A stretch of 53,867 nt of DNA from Streptomyces corallincola (GTDB lineage: Bacteria; Actinomycetota; Actinomycetes; Streptomycetales; Streptomycetaceae), in contig NZ_JAHRXF010000045.1 in assembly GCF_019104725.1 (NCBI RefSeq), positions 1 through 53,867 of the forward strand, written 5' to 3'. Position numbers and translations under genes: made by a program. The notes below the pieces were generated by a model that searched no databases, had not been told where the DNA came from, and saw nothing but the letters and a program-made list of their open reading frames with translations. Each line of letters begins with the position of its first letter. The first letter of the stretch is position 1. This document shows positions 23,257 to 31,438 of the stretch, one piece after another.

Positions 23257-24948
23257 TCAGAGCTGCGAAAGCTCCTCCACCAGATCGTCCAGGCCCAGCG
23301 AACCCTGCGACAGCGCGGCCATGTGCCACGCCTTCAGGTCGAAGGCGTCACCGTGCCGCGCGCGGGCGTTCTCCCGGCCCAGCAACCACGCCCGCTCACC
23401 GAGCTTGTAGCCGATGGCCTGACCCGGAATCGTCAGATACCGGGTCAGCTCGCTCTCCACGAAGTCCGCCGGACGGCTGCTGTGCGCACCGAAGAACTCC
23501 TGTGCCAGCTCCGGCGTCCACCGCTCACCCGGCCGGAACGGCGAGTCCGCCGGAATCTCCAGTTCCAGGTGCATACCGATGTCCACGATCACCCGCGCCG
23601 CCCGCATCATCTGCGCGTCCAGATAACCCAGCCGCTCCTCCGGGCCGGTCAGATAACCCAGTTCGTCCATCAGCCGCTCCGCGTACAGCGCCCAGCCCTC
23701 CAGGTTGGCGCTGACCCCGCCCACCGTCGCCTGGTAGCGGGACAGGTTCTCCGCCACGTGCGCCCACTGCGCGAGCTGGAGATGATGACCGGGCACGCCC
23801 TCGTGGTACCACGTGGACACCAGGTCGTAGACCGGGAACCGGGTCTGCCCCATCGTCGGGAGCCAGGTCCGGCCCGGCCGGGAGAAGTCCTCCGAGGGCG
23901 CCGTGTAGTACGGGGCTGCCGCGCCGCCCGGCGGGGCGATCCGCGACTCCACCCGCCGCACCCGCTCGGCCAGTTCGAAGTGTGTGCCGTCCAGGTCCGC
24001 GATGGCCCGGTCCATCAGGCTCTGCAGCCACTCCCGGACCTCGTCCACGCCCTCGATGTGCCGCCCGTGCTCGTCCAGGTGGGCCAGCGCCACCCACGGC
24101 GTCTCCGCGCCCGGCAGGATCTTCTCCGCCTCCTGCTTCATCTCGCCCAGGATGCGGTGGAACTCCGACCAGCCGTACGCGTACGCCTCGTCCAGATCCA
24201 GGTCGGTGCCGTTGAAATAGCGCGCCCAGCGGGCGTACCGCTCGCGGCCCACCGTGTTCGGGGCGCCCTCGATCGCCGGTGCGTACACGTCCCGCATCCA
24301 GTCGCGCAGCTCCACCAGCGCGGCGGACGCGGCACGGGCCGCCTCGTCCAGCTCCGCGCGCAGCGCGTCCGGCCCGGCCGCGGCGAAGTCCTCGTACCAG
24401 CCGCGGCCCTTGCCGTCCGTGTCCGACCACTCGGAGAGCTGGCCGACGAACGTCTGCGTCGGGCGCGGGGCGGCGAACAGCTTCCGCTCCAGGCCCAGTT
24501 CCAGCGACTCCCGGTATCCGCCGAGCGCGGCCGGAACCGCGTGCAGCCGCTCGGCGATCGCCGCCCAGTCCTCCTCGGTGTCGGCCGGGGTCACCGTGAA
24601 GATGTCCCGCACCGAGTGGCCGGGCGTGCTCATGTTGCCCACCGCGCGCAGGTGTTCGTCCGCCTCGTGCGTGGCCAGCTCGGCGGTCAGCCGCTCGCGG
24701 AGCAGCCGGGCGCAGCGCCGCTCCACGTCGGTGTCGGCGCCGGGCAGCTTCTCGGCCTCGGCCAGCCGGACCAGCGTGGTACGCGCCAGCTCCGCCACAG
24801 CCTCCTGGCCGCGCGGCGAATAGTCGGGCAGCCTGCTCGAACTCTCCCGCACTCCGAGATACGTGCCGGTGATGGGGTCGAGGGCGATGAGGTCGTCCAC
24901 ATACTGGTCGGCGACCTGACGGGGCAGCAGGCTCTGGTTCTCAGACAT
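23257..24948 (-). CDS. DUF885 family putative metallohydrolase
   Basis: This 563-residue protein starts at ATG 24948 (GAGGA 7 nt upstream); there is no signal peptide. It is mostly helical and has the DUF885 hallmark VSTWYHEGVPGHHLQLAQW, a zinc-site-like HExxxxHH pattern, followed by SANLEGWALYAERLMDELGY, whose Glu is a probable third ligand. These proteins are thought to be M32/thermolysin-like peptidases or carboxypeptidases, but few have been tested. It is convergent with the SDR gene; asnC lies upstream on the same strand. Confidence 0.9.
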   Translation of the reverse strand: MSENQSLLPRQVADQYVDDLIALDPITGTYLGVRESSSRLPDYSPRGQEAVAELARTTLVRLAEAEKLPGADTDVERRCARLLRERLTAELATHEADEHLRAVGNMSTPGHSVRDIFTVTPADTEEDWAAIAERLHAVPAALGGYRESLELGLERKLFAAPRPTQTFVGQLSEWSDTDGKGRGWYEDFAAAGPDALRAELDEAARAASAALVELRDWMRDVYAPAIEGAPNTVGRERYARWARYFNGTDLDLDEAYAYGWSEFHRILGEMKQEAEKILPGAETPWVALAHLDEHGRHIEGVDEVREWLQSLMDRAIADLDGTHFELAERVRRVESRIAPPGGAAAPYYTAPSEDFSRPGRTWLPTMGQTRFPVYDLVSTWYHEGVPGHHLQLAQWAHVAENLSRYQATVGGVSANLEGWALYAERLMDELGYLTGPEERLGYLDAQMMRAARVIVDIGMHLELEIPADSPFRPGERWTPELAQEFFGAHSSRPADFVESELTRYLTIPGQAIGYKLGERAWLLGRENARARHGDAFDLKAWHMAALSQGSLGLDDLVEELSQL

Positions 24949-25004
24949 ATGGCCATCCTCGTACGGCGACCGCACCCCCGTCATCAGTGTTGTCCCTGAT
25001 TCCG

Positions 25005-25022
25005 CTCAGGGCATGCCCTGAG
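25005..25022. promoter_or_regulatory. 18-bp perfect palindrome CTCAGGGCATGCCCTGAG
   Basis: The site lies between the asnC stop (25090) and the DUF885 start (24948), about 57 bp before that start. It has no loop, so a protein-binding operator is more likely than a terminator; no U-tract follows. Confidence 0.5.
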
Positions 25023-25089
25023 GGCCTCTCGGGGGCGCACTCCGGAGCGCGCGAGCCCGTTCACCACATCAGGGCAGGTCCGGGGACCT

Positions 25090-25572
25090 TCACTCGGCCG
25101 GTGTCCGGGGCAGCAGCGGCCCGCAGTCCCACTGCTGGAAGATCAACCGGGTCTCCACCCGCGCCACCTCGCGCCGCGACGTGAACTCGTCCAGCACCAG
25201 CCGCTGCAGATCCGTCATGTCCGCGACGGCCACTTGCACCAAGTAGTCGTCCGGCCCGGTCAGATGGAAGACCGTCCGCGACTCCGGCAACGCCCTGATC
25301 CGCTCCACGAACGGCCCCACCAACTCCCGCCGGTGCGGCCTGACCTGCACCGACAACAGTGCCTCCAGCCCACGCCCCAGCTTCGCCGGGTCCAGCCGCA
25401 GCTGATGCCCGAGGATCACGCCCGACCGCCGCAACCGCGCCACCCGGTCCAGACACGTGGACGCCGCCACGCCCACCTGCGCGGCCAGCTCCCGGTACGT
25501 CGTCCGTGCGTCGTTCTGCAACAGGCGCAGCAGATGCAGGTCCACCGAATCCAGTACGACACTTTCCGTCAT
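25090..25572 (-). CDS. Lrp/AsnC family transcriptional regulator
   Basis: This 160-residue protein has an N-terminal HTH (LDSVDLHLLRLLQNDARTTYRELAAQVGVAASTCLDRVARLRRSGVI) and a C-terminal RAM/AsnC ligand domain (VFHLTGPDDYLVQVAVADMTDLQRLV). The start ATG 25572 has no Shine-Dalgarno but TAGCGT (25585-25580) ends 7 nt before it, so the mRNA is probably leaderless. It is transcribed divergently from the methionine gamma-lyase-like gene with only 59 bp between, the arrangement of Lrp-type activators of amino-acid catabolic enzymes such as MdeR of Pseudomonas. Confidence 0.94.
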   Translation of the reverse strand: MTESVVLDSVDLHLLRLLQNDARTTYRELAAQVGVAASTCLDRVARLRRSGVILGHQLRLDPAKLGRGLEALLSVQVRPHRRELVGPFVERIRALPESRTVFHLTGPDDYLVQVAVADMTDLQRLVLDEFTSRREVARVETRLIFQQWDCGPLLPRTPAE

Positions 25573-25590
25573 GTTCCGAACGCTACACGG

Positions 25591-25614
25591 AGCACGGCCG
25601 CTCCAGCCCGTGCT
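25591..25614. promoter_or_regulatory. Operator candidate in the asnC/lyase divergent promoter
   Basis: Inverted half sites AGCACGG (25591-25597) and CCGTGCT (25608-25614) are separated by 10 bp, so they lie about 1.6 helical turns apart centre to centre. They sit in the middle of the 59-bp divergent region. Binding by the adjacent AsnC-type protein is inferred from position. Confidence 0.45.
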
Positions 25615-25631
25615 GTGTTCACCCTTCCGTC

Positions 25632-26852
25632 ATGGACACAGCGAGCATGGACGCCCACGACGTGGTGGGCGCCGCACCGAGAGCCCTGGCCACGGAGGCC
25701 GTCCACGCCGGACGCGACGACCTCGCCCGTCAGGGCCTGCACGCCCCACCGATCGACCTGTCCACCACCTACCCCTCCTACGACAGCCGGGGCGAGGCCG
25801 ACCGCATCGACGCGTTCGCCACCGACGGCGCCGACCCCTCCGGCCCGCCGATCTACGGACGGCTCGGCAACCCCACGGTCGCCCGCTTCGAGACCGCCCT
25901 CGCCCGCCTGGAGGGCACCGAGTCCGCCGTCGCCTTCGCCAGCGGCATGGCGGCGCTCAGCGCGGTCCTGCTCGCCCGGTCCGCCGAAGGGCTGCGGCAC
26001 GTGGTCGCGGTCCGCCCGCTCTACGGGTGCAGCGACCACCTGCTCACCGCCGGACTGCTCGGCACCGAGGTCACCTGGACCGACCCGGCCGGTATCACCG
26101 ACGCGCTGCGCCCCGACACCGGCCTCGTCATGGTCGAGTCCCCGGCCAACCCCACCCTCGCCGAAGTGGACCTGCGGGCGGTCGCGCACGCCTGCGGCAC
26201 GGTCCCGCTGCTCGCCGACAACACCTTCGCCACGCCCGTGCTCCAGCGCCCCGCCGAACAGGGTGCCCGGCTGGTCCTGCACAGCGCGACCAAGTACCTC
26301 GGCGGCCACGGCGACGTGCTCGGTGGAGTCGTCGCCTGCGACGAGCGACTCGCCGGGCGCCTGCGGCAGATCCGCTTCGCCACCGGCGGCATCCTCCACC
26401 CCCTCGCCGGTTACCTGCTGCTGCGCGGCCTGGCCACCCTCCCGGTCCGCGTCCGCGCGGCCTCCGCGAGCGCTGCCGAACTGGTCCACCGGCTCACCGC
26501 CGACCCGCGCGTCGCCCGCGTCCACTATCCGCGCATCGGTGGCGCCATGATCGCCTTCGAGGTGCACGGCGACCCGCACGAGGTCATCTCCAGGGTCCGC
26601 CTGATCACCCCGGCGGTGAGCCTGGGCAGCGTGGACACGCTCATCCAGCACCCCGCCTCCATCAGCCACCGCATCGTGGACGCCGACGACCGGCGCGGCG
26701 CCGGTGTCCACGACGGGCTGCTGCGGCTGTCCGTGGGCCTGGAGGACGTGGACGACCTGTGGGCCGACCTCGACCACGCCCTCGGCGGACGAGCCGTCAC
26801 TCCGGTGCCCCTCCAGGCCGCCGCGCCCCTGCGGGAACCGGCAGCGGGCTGA
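25632..26852 (+). CDS. Cys/Met-metabolism PLP enzyme, probably methionine gamma-lyase
   Basis: This 406-residue fold-type I PLP enzyme begins at ATG 25632. Visible are YGRLGNPTVARFE, AFASGMAALSAVLL, SPANPTLAEVDL, LLADNTFATP, the Schiff-base lysine K221 in LHSATKYLGGHGD and SVGLEDVDDLWADL. Cys133 in PLYGCS occupies the position of the cysteine that marks methionine gamma-lyases; cystathionine enzymes usually have Gly there. With the divergent AsnC regulator this favours L-methionine degradation to methanethiol, ammonia and 2-oxobutyrate. A cystathionine gamma-synthase or lyase is the alternative. Confidence 0.88.
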   Translation: MDTASMDAHDVVGAAPRALATEAVHAGRDDLARQGLHAPPIDLSTTYPSYDSRGEADRIDAFATDGADPSGPPIYGRLGNPTVARFETALARLEGTESAVAFASGMAALSAVLLARSAEGLRHVVAVRPLYGCSDHLLTAGLLGTEVTWTDPAGITDALRPDTGLVMVESPANPTLAEVDLRAVAHACGTVPLLADNTFATPVLQRPAEQGARLVLHSATKYLGGHGDVLGGVVACDERLAGRLRQIRFATGGILHPLAGYLLLRGLATLPVRVRAASASAAELVHRLTADPRVARVHYPRIGGAMIAFEVHGDPHEVISRVRLITPAVSLGSVDTLIQHPASISHRIVDADDRRGAGVHDGLLRLSVGLEDVDDLWADLDHALGGRAVTPVPLQAAAPLREPAAG

Positions 26853-26872
26853 TCCCCGCGCGGCCGTACGAC

Positions 26873-26904
26873 GGCGGCCCTCCCCGCACCGGGGGAGGGC
26901 CGCC
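26873..26904. terminator. Bidirectional hairpin terminator
   Basis: Thirteen-bp perfect arms (GGCGGCCCTCCCC at 26873-26885, complement at 26892-26904) flank a 6-nt loop. It lies between the convergent lyase and ACT-GNAT genes, 20 bp after one stop and 60 bp after the other. No U-tract is present, as is common for Streptomyces hairpin terminators. Confidence 0.75.
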
Positions 26905-26963
26905 GACGCACGCGCCGATCACACCGGGGTGCTCGTCGTCGCCCCTGTGCGTTCCTGTCCGCC

Positions 26964-28475
26964 TCAGTCGCGCCGGTGCGCGCCCCCGAGCCGCCGCTCG
27001 TCACCCTCGTACGGGGCACGAGAAGCGGCGGACCGGGCCTGATCGAGGCGCGCGGTGATCACCAGGGTGCCCTCCTCGATCTGATAGTCCAGGGGAAGTC
27101 CCAGACCACGCATGGCGGCGACCATCCCGGTGTTGGAGGCCCGCGTCACCGCGTACACGCTCTCGCAGCCCGCCTCCTCCGCCATACCCACCAGCCGGGT
27201 GAGCAGTTCGGCGCCGATACCGCGCTGCTGCCACTCGTCCTCGATCAGCAGCGCGACCTCGGTCTCGTCGCCGTCCCACAGCAGGTGGCCGAGTCCCACG
27301 ATGCGCCCCGATGCCGTTCCGGCCGCCAGCGTGCGTCCGAAGCGCGGGCTGAGCAGATGCTTCAGGTAGCGGTCGGCGTCATCGACCGGCCCGTGGTAGC
27401 GCATGCCGAGCGTCCGCTTTGAGCACCGCTCGTGCATCTCACGGGCGGCGGTCAGATCACCGGTGTCCACCCGGCGCACCGTGATGTCGTCGCCCGCCAG
27501 CGTCAGCACGTCCTGCCCGCGCGGAATGCGCGGCCCCAGCCGTCCGTCCAACTCGACCAGCGCCCTGGCCCGTGCGAACTCCGTCGGCGTGAACGGCAGA
27601 TACGGCCGCTCCACCGTCAGCACCCCGCCCTCGGGCGCCCGCAGCCGGATGACGGTGTCGTCCAGCACACCCTCCACCGGTACGGACTGCTCACCACTGG
27701 GTACCGCGGGCAGCGAACGGATGGTGCATCGGCCCAGCAACTGCCTGAGCGCCAGCGGGAGTTCCGCCGTATCCAGCGCGGTGCGCGCGGCGAGGCCGAG
27801 TACGCGGGTCGGGGCGTCCACCAGATCGTGGGCGTCGGCCCGCTCGATCCAGGTGGACGTACCGCCCGCCGCCGCCACCTCACGCGTCAGCTCGGTCGCC
27901 GTGAGCGTGCCGGGAGCCCGCAGCAGGAACTCGTCCACCGTGCCGTCTCCCAGCGGATGCGTCTGGAGACTGAGGATGTCCACCCGCCGACCGGCGAGCG
28001 CCACGCACAGAGCGGCCAGCGAACCCGGCTCGTCCCGCACCGTCGTCCGCATCCGCCACAGCACGCTCGCCACGGGAACGTCCTGTCCGGAGTCACCAGT
28101 CGTGGGGTGGCCTCCCTCGGGCCTGTCCTGCCCCGCCGGTGTGCCCTCCGCCGCGGTGTGCTGCTGCTTCCCGCCCTGCCGCCGCCCGGTCCCCCGCCGC
28201 GCATCGACGGGGGACCGGGCCCCGGTATCCTCGGTCGGCGGTGCGTGTACATGGCGTCGTGACCACCACGTGTGGAAGCCCGCCGTCGCGGCCAGCGCCA
28301 CGGCCGAGACCACCAGCAGCAGCGGACCGTCCGGCCCGTGCCCGATCAGGTTGGCCACCCCGTCCGCCACCGCCACCGCGGTGAACAGCGCGGCGAGCTC
28401 AACGAGATCGCGCCGCCAGTGGTGGACGGGCCGCCCGTTCTTGGTCCGGTTCACTCGGGACATGTCTGGAGTCAT
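26964..28475 (-). CDS. Membrane-anchored ACT-domain GNAT acetyltransferase
   Basis: The protein has 503 residues. The N-terminus is basic (RTKNGRPVHHWRRD), followed by two hydrophobic helices (about 26-70, LAALFTAVAVADGVANLIG and LLLVVSAVALAATAGFHTWW), a charged linker and an ACT-type module (VLWRMRTTVRDEPGSLAALCVALAGRRVDILSLQTHPL). A middle region of about 100 residues precedes a GNAT domain with VALLIEDEWQQRGIGAELLTRLVGMAEEAG. ACT-GNAT fusions in actinobacteria are amino-acid-responsive protein lysine acetyltransferases, so a similar allosteric role is inferred. Start ATG 28475; ATG 28463 is possible, and neither has a good Shine-Dalgarno. The 221 bp upstream (28476-28696) hold an unusually AT-rich patch that should include its promoter. 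Confidence 0.88.
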   Translation of the reverse strand: MTPDMSRVNRTKNGRPVHHWRRDLVELAALFTAVAVADGVANLIGHGPDGPLLLVVSAVALAATAGFHTWWSRRHVHAPPTEDTGARSPVDARRGTGRRQGGKQQHTAAEGTPAGQDRPEGGHPTTGDSGQDVPVASVLWRMRTTVRDEPGSLAALCVALAGRRVDILSLQTHPLGDGTVDEFLLRAPGTLTATELTREVAAAGGTSTWIERADAHDLVDAPTRVLGLAARTALDTAELPLALRQLLGRCTIRSLPAVPSGEQSVPVEGVLDDTVIRLRAPEGGVLTVERPYLPFTPTEFARARALVELDGRLGPRIPRGQDVLTLAGDDITVRRVDTGDLTAAREMHERCSKRTLGMRYHGPVDDADRYLKHLLSPRFGRTLAAGTASGRIVGLGHLLWDGDETEVALLIEDEWQQRGIGAELLTRLVGMAEEAGCESVYAVTRASNTGMVAAMRGLGLPLDYQIEEGTLVITARLDQARSAASRAPYEGDERRLGGAHRRD

Positions 28476-28696
28476 GCAGCCACTGTGAAGGAATGGTGTT
28501 GCGTGATCACGAACTCATTGTGACCGATGGGTTAAGCGTGCTTCCGCCTATTTTGTTGCATTTTCTACAGTCGGTCGAGGGAGTGGGCGGAGATCCTCGT
28601 TCGGAGGTGCCGTCCGAGATGCTCAGGCGACCGATCCTCCGAACAGCCACGCCCCCGACCACCACGCCTCGCCCCCGCCCCCGCCAAGCCTTTTCC

Positions 28697-31438
28697 TCAG
28701 GCGGCCACCTCCAGCGCCAGCGTGTCCCGCAGCCGCCGTGCCTGCGTGACCATCCGGGAGGAGCCGGTCCGTGCCGCCGTCTCCGCCAGGTGTGGAACCT
28801 CGCCCAGCACTCCGGCCCGTTCGGCGCACTCGGCCGCCACGGCGAGCAGGTCGCCCAGACTCCGGGCGGCGACGGCCGCCACCGCCGGTTCCGCGCCGGA
28901 CAACTCCGCCAGAGGCGCGGGCAGGGCATGCCGCAGCACCTCCCACATCGTGAGGCCGGCCCCGGTCGCGGCGGCCGTCCGCGCGGACTCCGCGAGCCGC
29001 TGCGCCTTCACCGCGCCCCGCACCATCAGCTCGCCCAGCGCCGAACCGAGCCGGACCGCGTCGAGCTGACCGCGCGCCGCCAGCACGAGGAGCGCGTCCA
29101 CCGCCGACAGCCGGTCCTCGGCGTGCCGGGCTGCGAGACCGTAGGCGAGGCACAGATGCACCGCCTCTCCGGCTTCCCCCGCGCCCTCGGCGAGCAGCGG
29201 TAGTATCTCGGCACCCCTCTCGTCGTCCACGGCCAGGTCCGCGAGGTCGTGCAGCATGCGCGCCGCCATCACCTCACGCCGTTCCGGAAGCGCGGCCAGC
29301 CAGTGCGCGTGCGCGGACCGGTCCCAGTGGTGGCAGCGCCAGCGGTCGGTGTGCACGGACAGAGGCATCCCCAGGGACCGGAACTGCTGGGGCATGTCCT
29401 CGTCGATCTGCGGGAGTCCCTCCATCTCCAGCAGAACACGGGACCCCTTGAGGCGGCGACGGACGCCGGGGAGACCAACCGGCCCGGACGTCAGCCAGCG
29501 GGCCACCCTCTTGCCCTCTCTGGTGCCCAGGGTCAGCGCCAGCCGGGCCGCTTCGTCGGCGGCCACCTGATCGTCCCGGCGCACCCGGAGGAGCGCCTGC
29601 CCGAGGTCGATCACGCAGACGTCCGCCTTGAGCCGCCGGTACTCGACGAGGCGGGCCACCAGATCCGCGGGTTCCAGCAGCCCCGTGCTCCAGGTCGGCG
29701 TCGAGAGCAGGAACGGCAGCGGCCTCGTCCTCAGCCGGTACGCGATCGCCCGCAGCCGGGTGTCGAACACTCGCGCCGGGCCACTGTGCGCACACTCCTG
29801 CCCTTCCGCCCCGCGCACGACGGCGTCGTGCAGCCTGTTGGCGCGGACCTGGCCGCGCAGCGCCGCGAGCATCAGATCCAACCCCACCGAGGGGGTGAGG
29901 AAACCGCGGCGGGTGGTGCCGACGTGGACCTCCGGCAGGCGCTCCCCGTCGGACTGCTGCCCCTGCTGCGAAGCCCACCACCGTGTGCCGATCACCGGCT
30001 CCAGCGCGGTGCGCAGCGCCTCCGGGTCCCGGTGGGCGTGGCGCATCAGACCGTCGAGCGCCCGCTCGAACGTGCTCACGTCCCCCTCGGCGGCCAACAA
30101 CGCGCCGATCTCCTCGGCCAGTTCCTCGGGTGTCTCCGGTGCCGGGTCCAGCCGGACCGGCTCCGGAGCGGGCGGCAGCATCTCCTCGTACACCTCGAAT
30201 GACACTGCCTCGTCCACCGGCACACCCAGCAGGGCGGCGGCTCGCGGACGCAATGAGGGGGTCAACTGCTCCGCCGCGCGGTGCAGTTCCTGCCATACCT
30301 CGTCGGACGGACGGTCCGTCACGGGTGTCCCGGCCGCAGCGCCCGCGGTCGGCTCCGGCACCGGTCCCAGCGCCTTCACATGCCGCTCGACCAGCCGCAG
30401 CGCCCGCTCCTGGACCTGAGTGTCCTCGTGCCCGAACGCTTGGGCCACGACGGGCAGCAGTTCGGCAGCCGCCCCCGGATCGCGGACGAGGACCTTGCCG
30501 AGCAGCGCCAACTGGGCCCGAACGAGCTTCTTCTCCGTACGGAACAGCAGCCCCTCGGAGACCTCGACCACCTGTTGTACCGTCAGCTCACTGTCGGCCG
30601 CGAGACCCGCCAGTACCGCTTGGGCGTGCGAGGCGACGGGGGAGACGGCATCGCGGGCCAACGCCGTCCAGTCGGCCGTGCGCGCCCGCACCTCCTCGCG
30701 GGTCGGCTCCAGCGCGGTCAGCCACGGCAGAAAGATCCGGTGATCGGTCGGACCGCCCCCGCGCAGCAGCCGCGCCACGCACGCGTCCAGGACGAATTCC
30801 CGGTCGAGCGAGCCCTCCTGGACGAGTACCGGCAGAGCCGCCTGCCACGAGCCCGGTCCGGTGCGGCTCAGCACCCACCGGACATCGGACACATCCGCCA
30901 GCGTGAACAGGCCGCCCACCAGCGTGCTCAGATGCGGTTCGCGGCGCAGCCGGTCGAGGAGCGTGCCCGTGACGTCCTCGCCGAGGCTCAAGTGCCTGAT
31001 CCAACTCCCCACATAGGCGTCCGTCACCGGTACCTCGCACCCGGAGCGGCTGACCAGCCCCGCCATGAGCGGATACGGCACGTCCGCCGAGGCGGGCCGC
31101 TCCGCAAGTCGCCGGGCCACCTCGGCCGTCCACCCCGTGTCCCGCTGCTCCAGCATCCGGAGCAGCATCTCGACAGGGGCGGGAGTCCACCGCAGGTCGC
31201 TCGCGGCAAGCCAGGCCGCCGCCGCCGCGGCTCCCGTGTGGCAGCCGGCCCCGGCCAGATGCAGGGCCGGGGCCGCCTGGAGGCGCCGAGGCTCCCAGAA
31301 CCGCGACTCCCGCGCCTGCTTGCGCTCCGCCTTCAGCGCGGGCAGGCACGCCCTCCGCTCCGGATCCGTCATCCCTCGCACGAGCCGGAGAGTCTCCTCC
31401 AGATCACCCTTCCGTACCGCTTCCAGCAACTCGCTCAT
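28697..31438 (-). CDS. DUF6493 family protein (large helical-repeat protein)
   Basis: This is a 913-residue protein without signal peptide or membrane segment. It begins MSELLEAVRKGDLEETLRLVRGMTDPERRACLPALKAERK. It is almost entirely helical, with HEAT/ARM-like pairs such as GHEDTQVQERALRLVERHVK and SLGDLLAVAAECAERAG, and an acidic Pro-rich stretch near 400-440 (PPAPEPVRLDPAPETPEELAEEIG). I see no catalytic motif. ATG 31438 overlaps the SWIM gene stop as ATGA, so the two are co-translated and probably act together. The open frame continues far upstream across the SWIM gene but is a shadow there. Confidence 0.85.
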   Translation of the reverse strand: MSELLEAVRKGDLEETLRLVRGMTDPERRACLPALKAERKQARESRFWEPRRLQAAPALHLAGAGCHTGAAAAAAWLAASDLRWTPAPVEMLLRMLEQRDTGWTAEVARRLAERPASADVPYPLMAGLVSRSGCEVPVTDAYVGSWIRHLSLGEDVTGTLLDRLRREPHLSTLVGGLFTLADVSDVRWVLSRTGPGSWQAALPVLVQEGSLDREFVLDACVARLLRGGGPTDHRIFLPWLTALEPTREEVRARTADWTALARDAVSPVASHAQAVLAGLAADSELTVQQVVEVSEGLLFRTEKKLVRAQLALLGKVLVRDPGAAAELLPVVAQAFGHEDTQVQERALRLVERHVKALGPVPEPTAGAAAGTPVTDRPSDEVWQELHRAAEQLTPSLRPRAAALLGVPVDEAVSFEVYEEMLPPAPEPVRLDPAPETPEELAEEIGALLAAEGDVSTFERALDGLMRHAHRDPEALRTALEPVIGTRWWASQQGQQSDGERLPEVHVGTTRRGFLTPSVGLDLMLAALRGQVRANRLHDAVVRGAEGQECAHSGPARVFDTRLRAIAYRLRTRPLPFLLSTPTWSTGLLEPADLVARLVEYRRLKADVCVIDLGQALLRVRRDDQVAADEAARLALTLGTREGKRVARWLTSGPVGLPGVRRRLKGSRVLLEMEGLPQIDEDMPQQFRSLGMPLSVHTDRWRCHHWDRSAHAHWLAALPERREVMAARMLHDLADLAVDDERGAEILPLLAEGAGEAGEAVHLCLAYGLAARHAEDRLSAVDALLVLAARGQLDAVRLGSALGELMVRGAVKAQRLAESARTAAATGAGLTMWEVLRHALPAPLAELSGAEPAVAAVAARSLGDLLAVAAECAERAGVLGEVPHLAETAARTGSSRMVTQARRLRDTLALEVAA

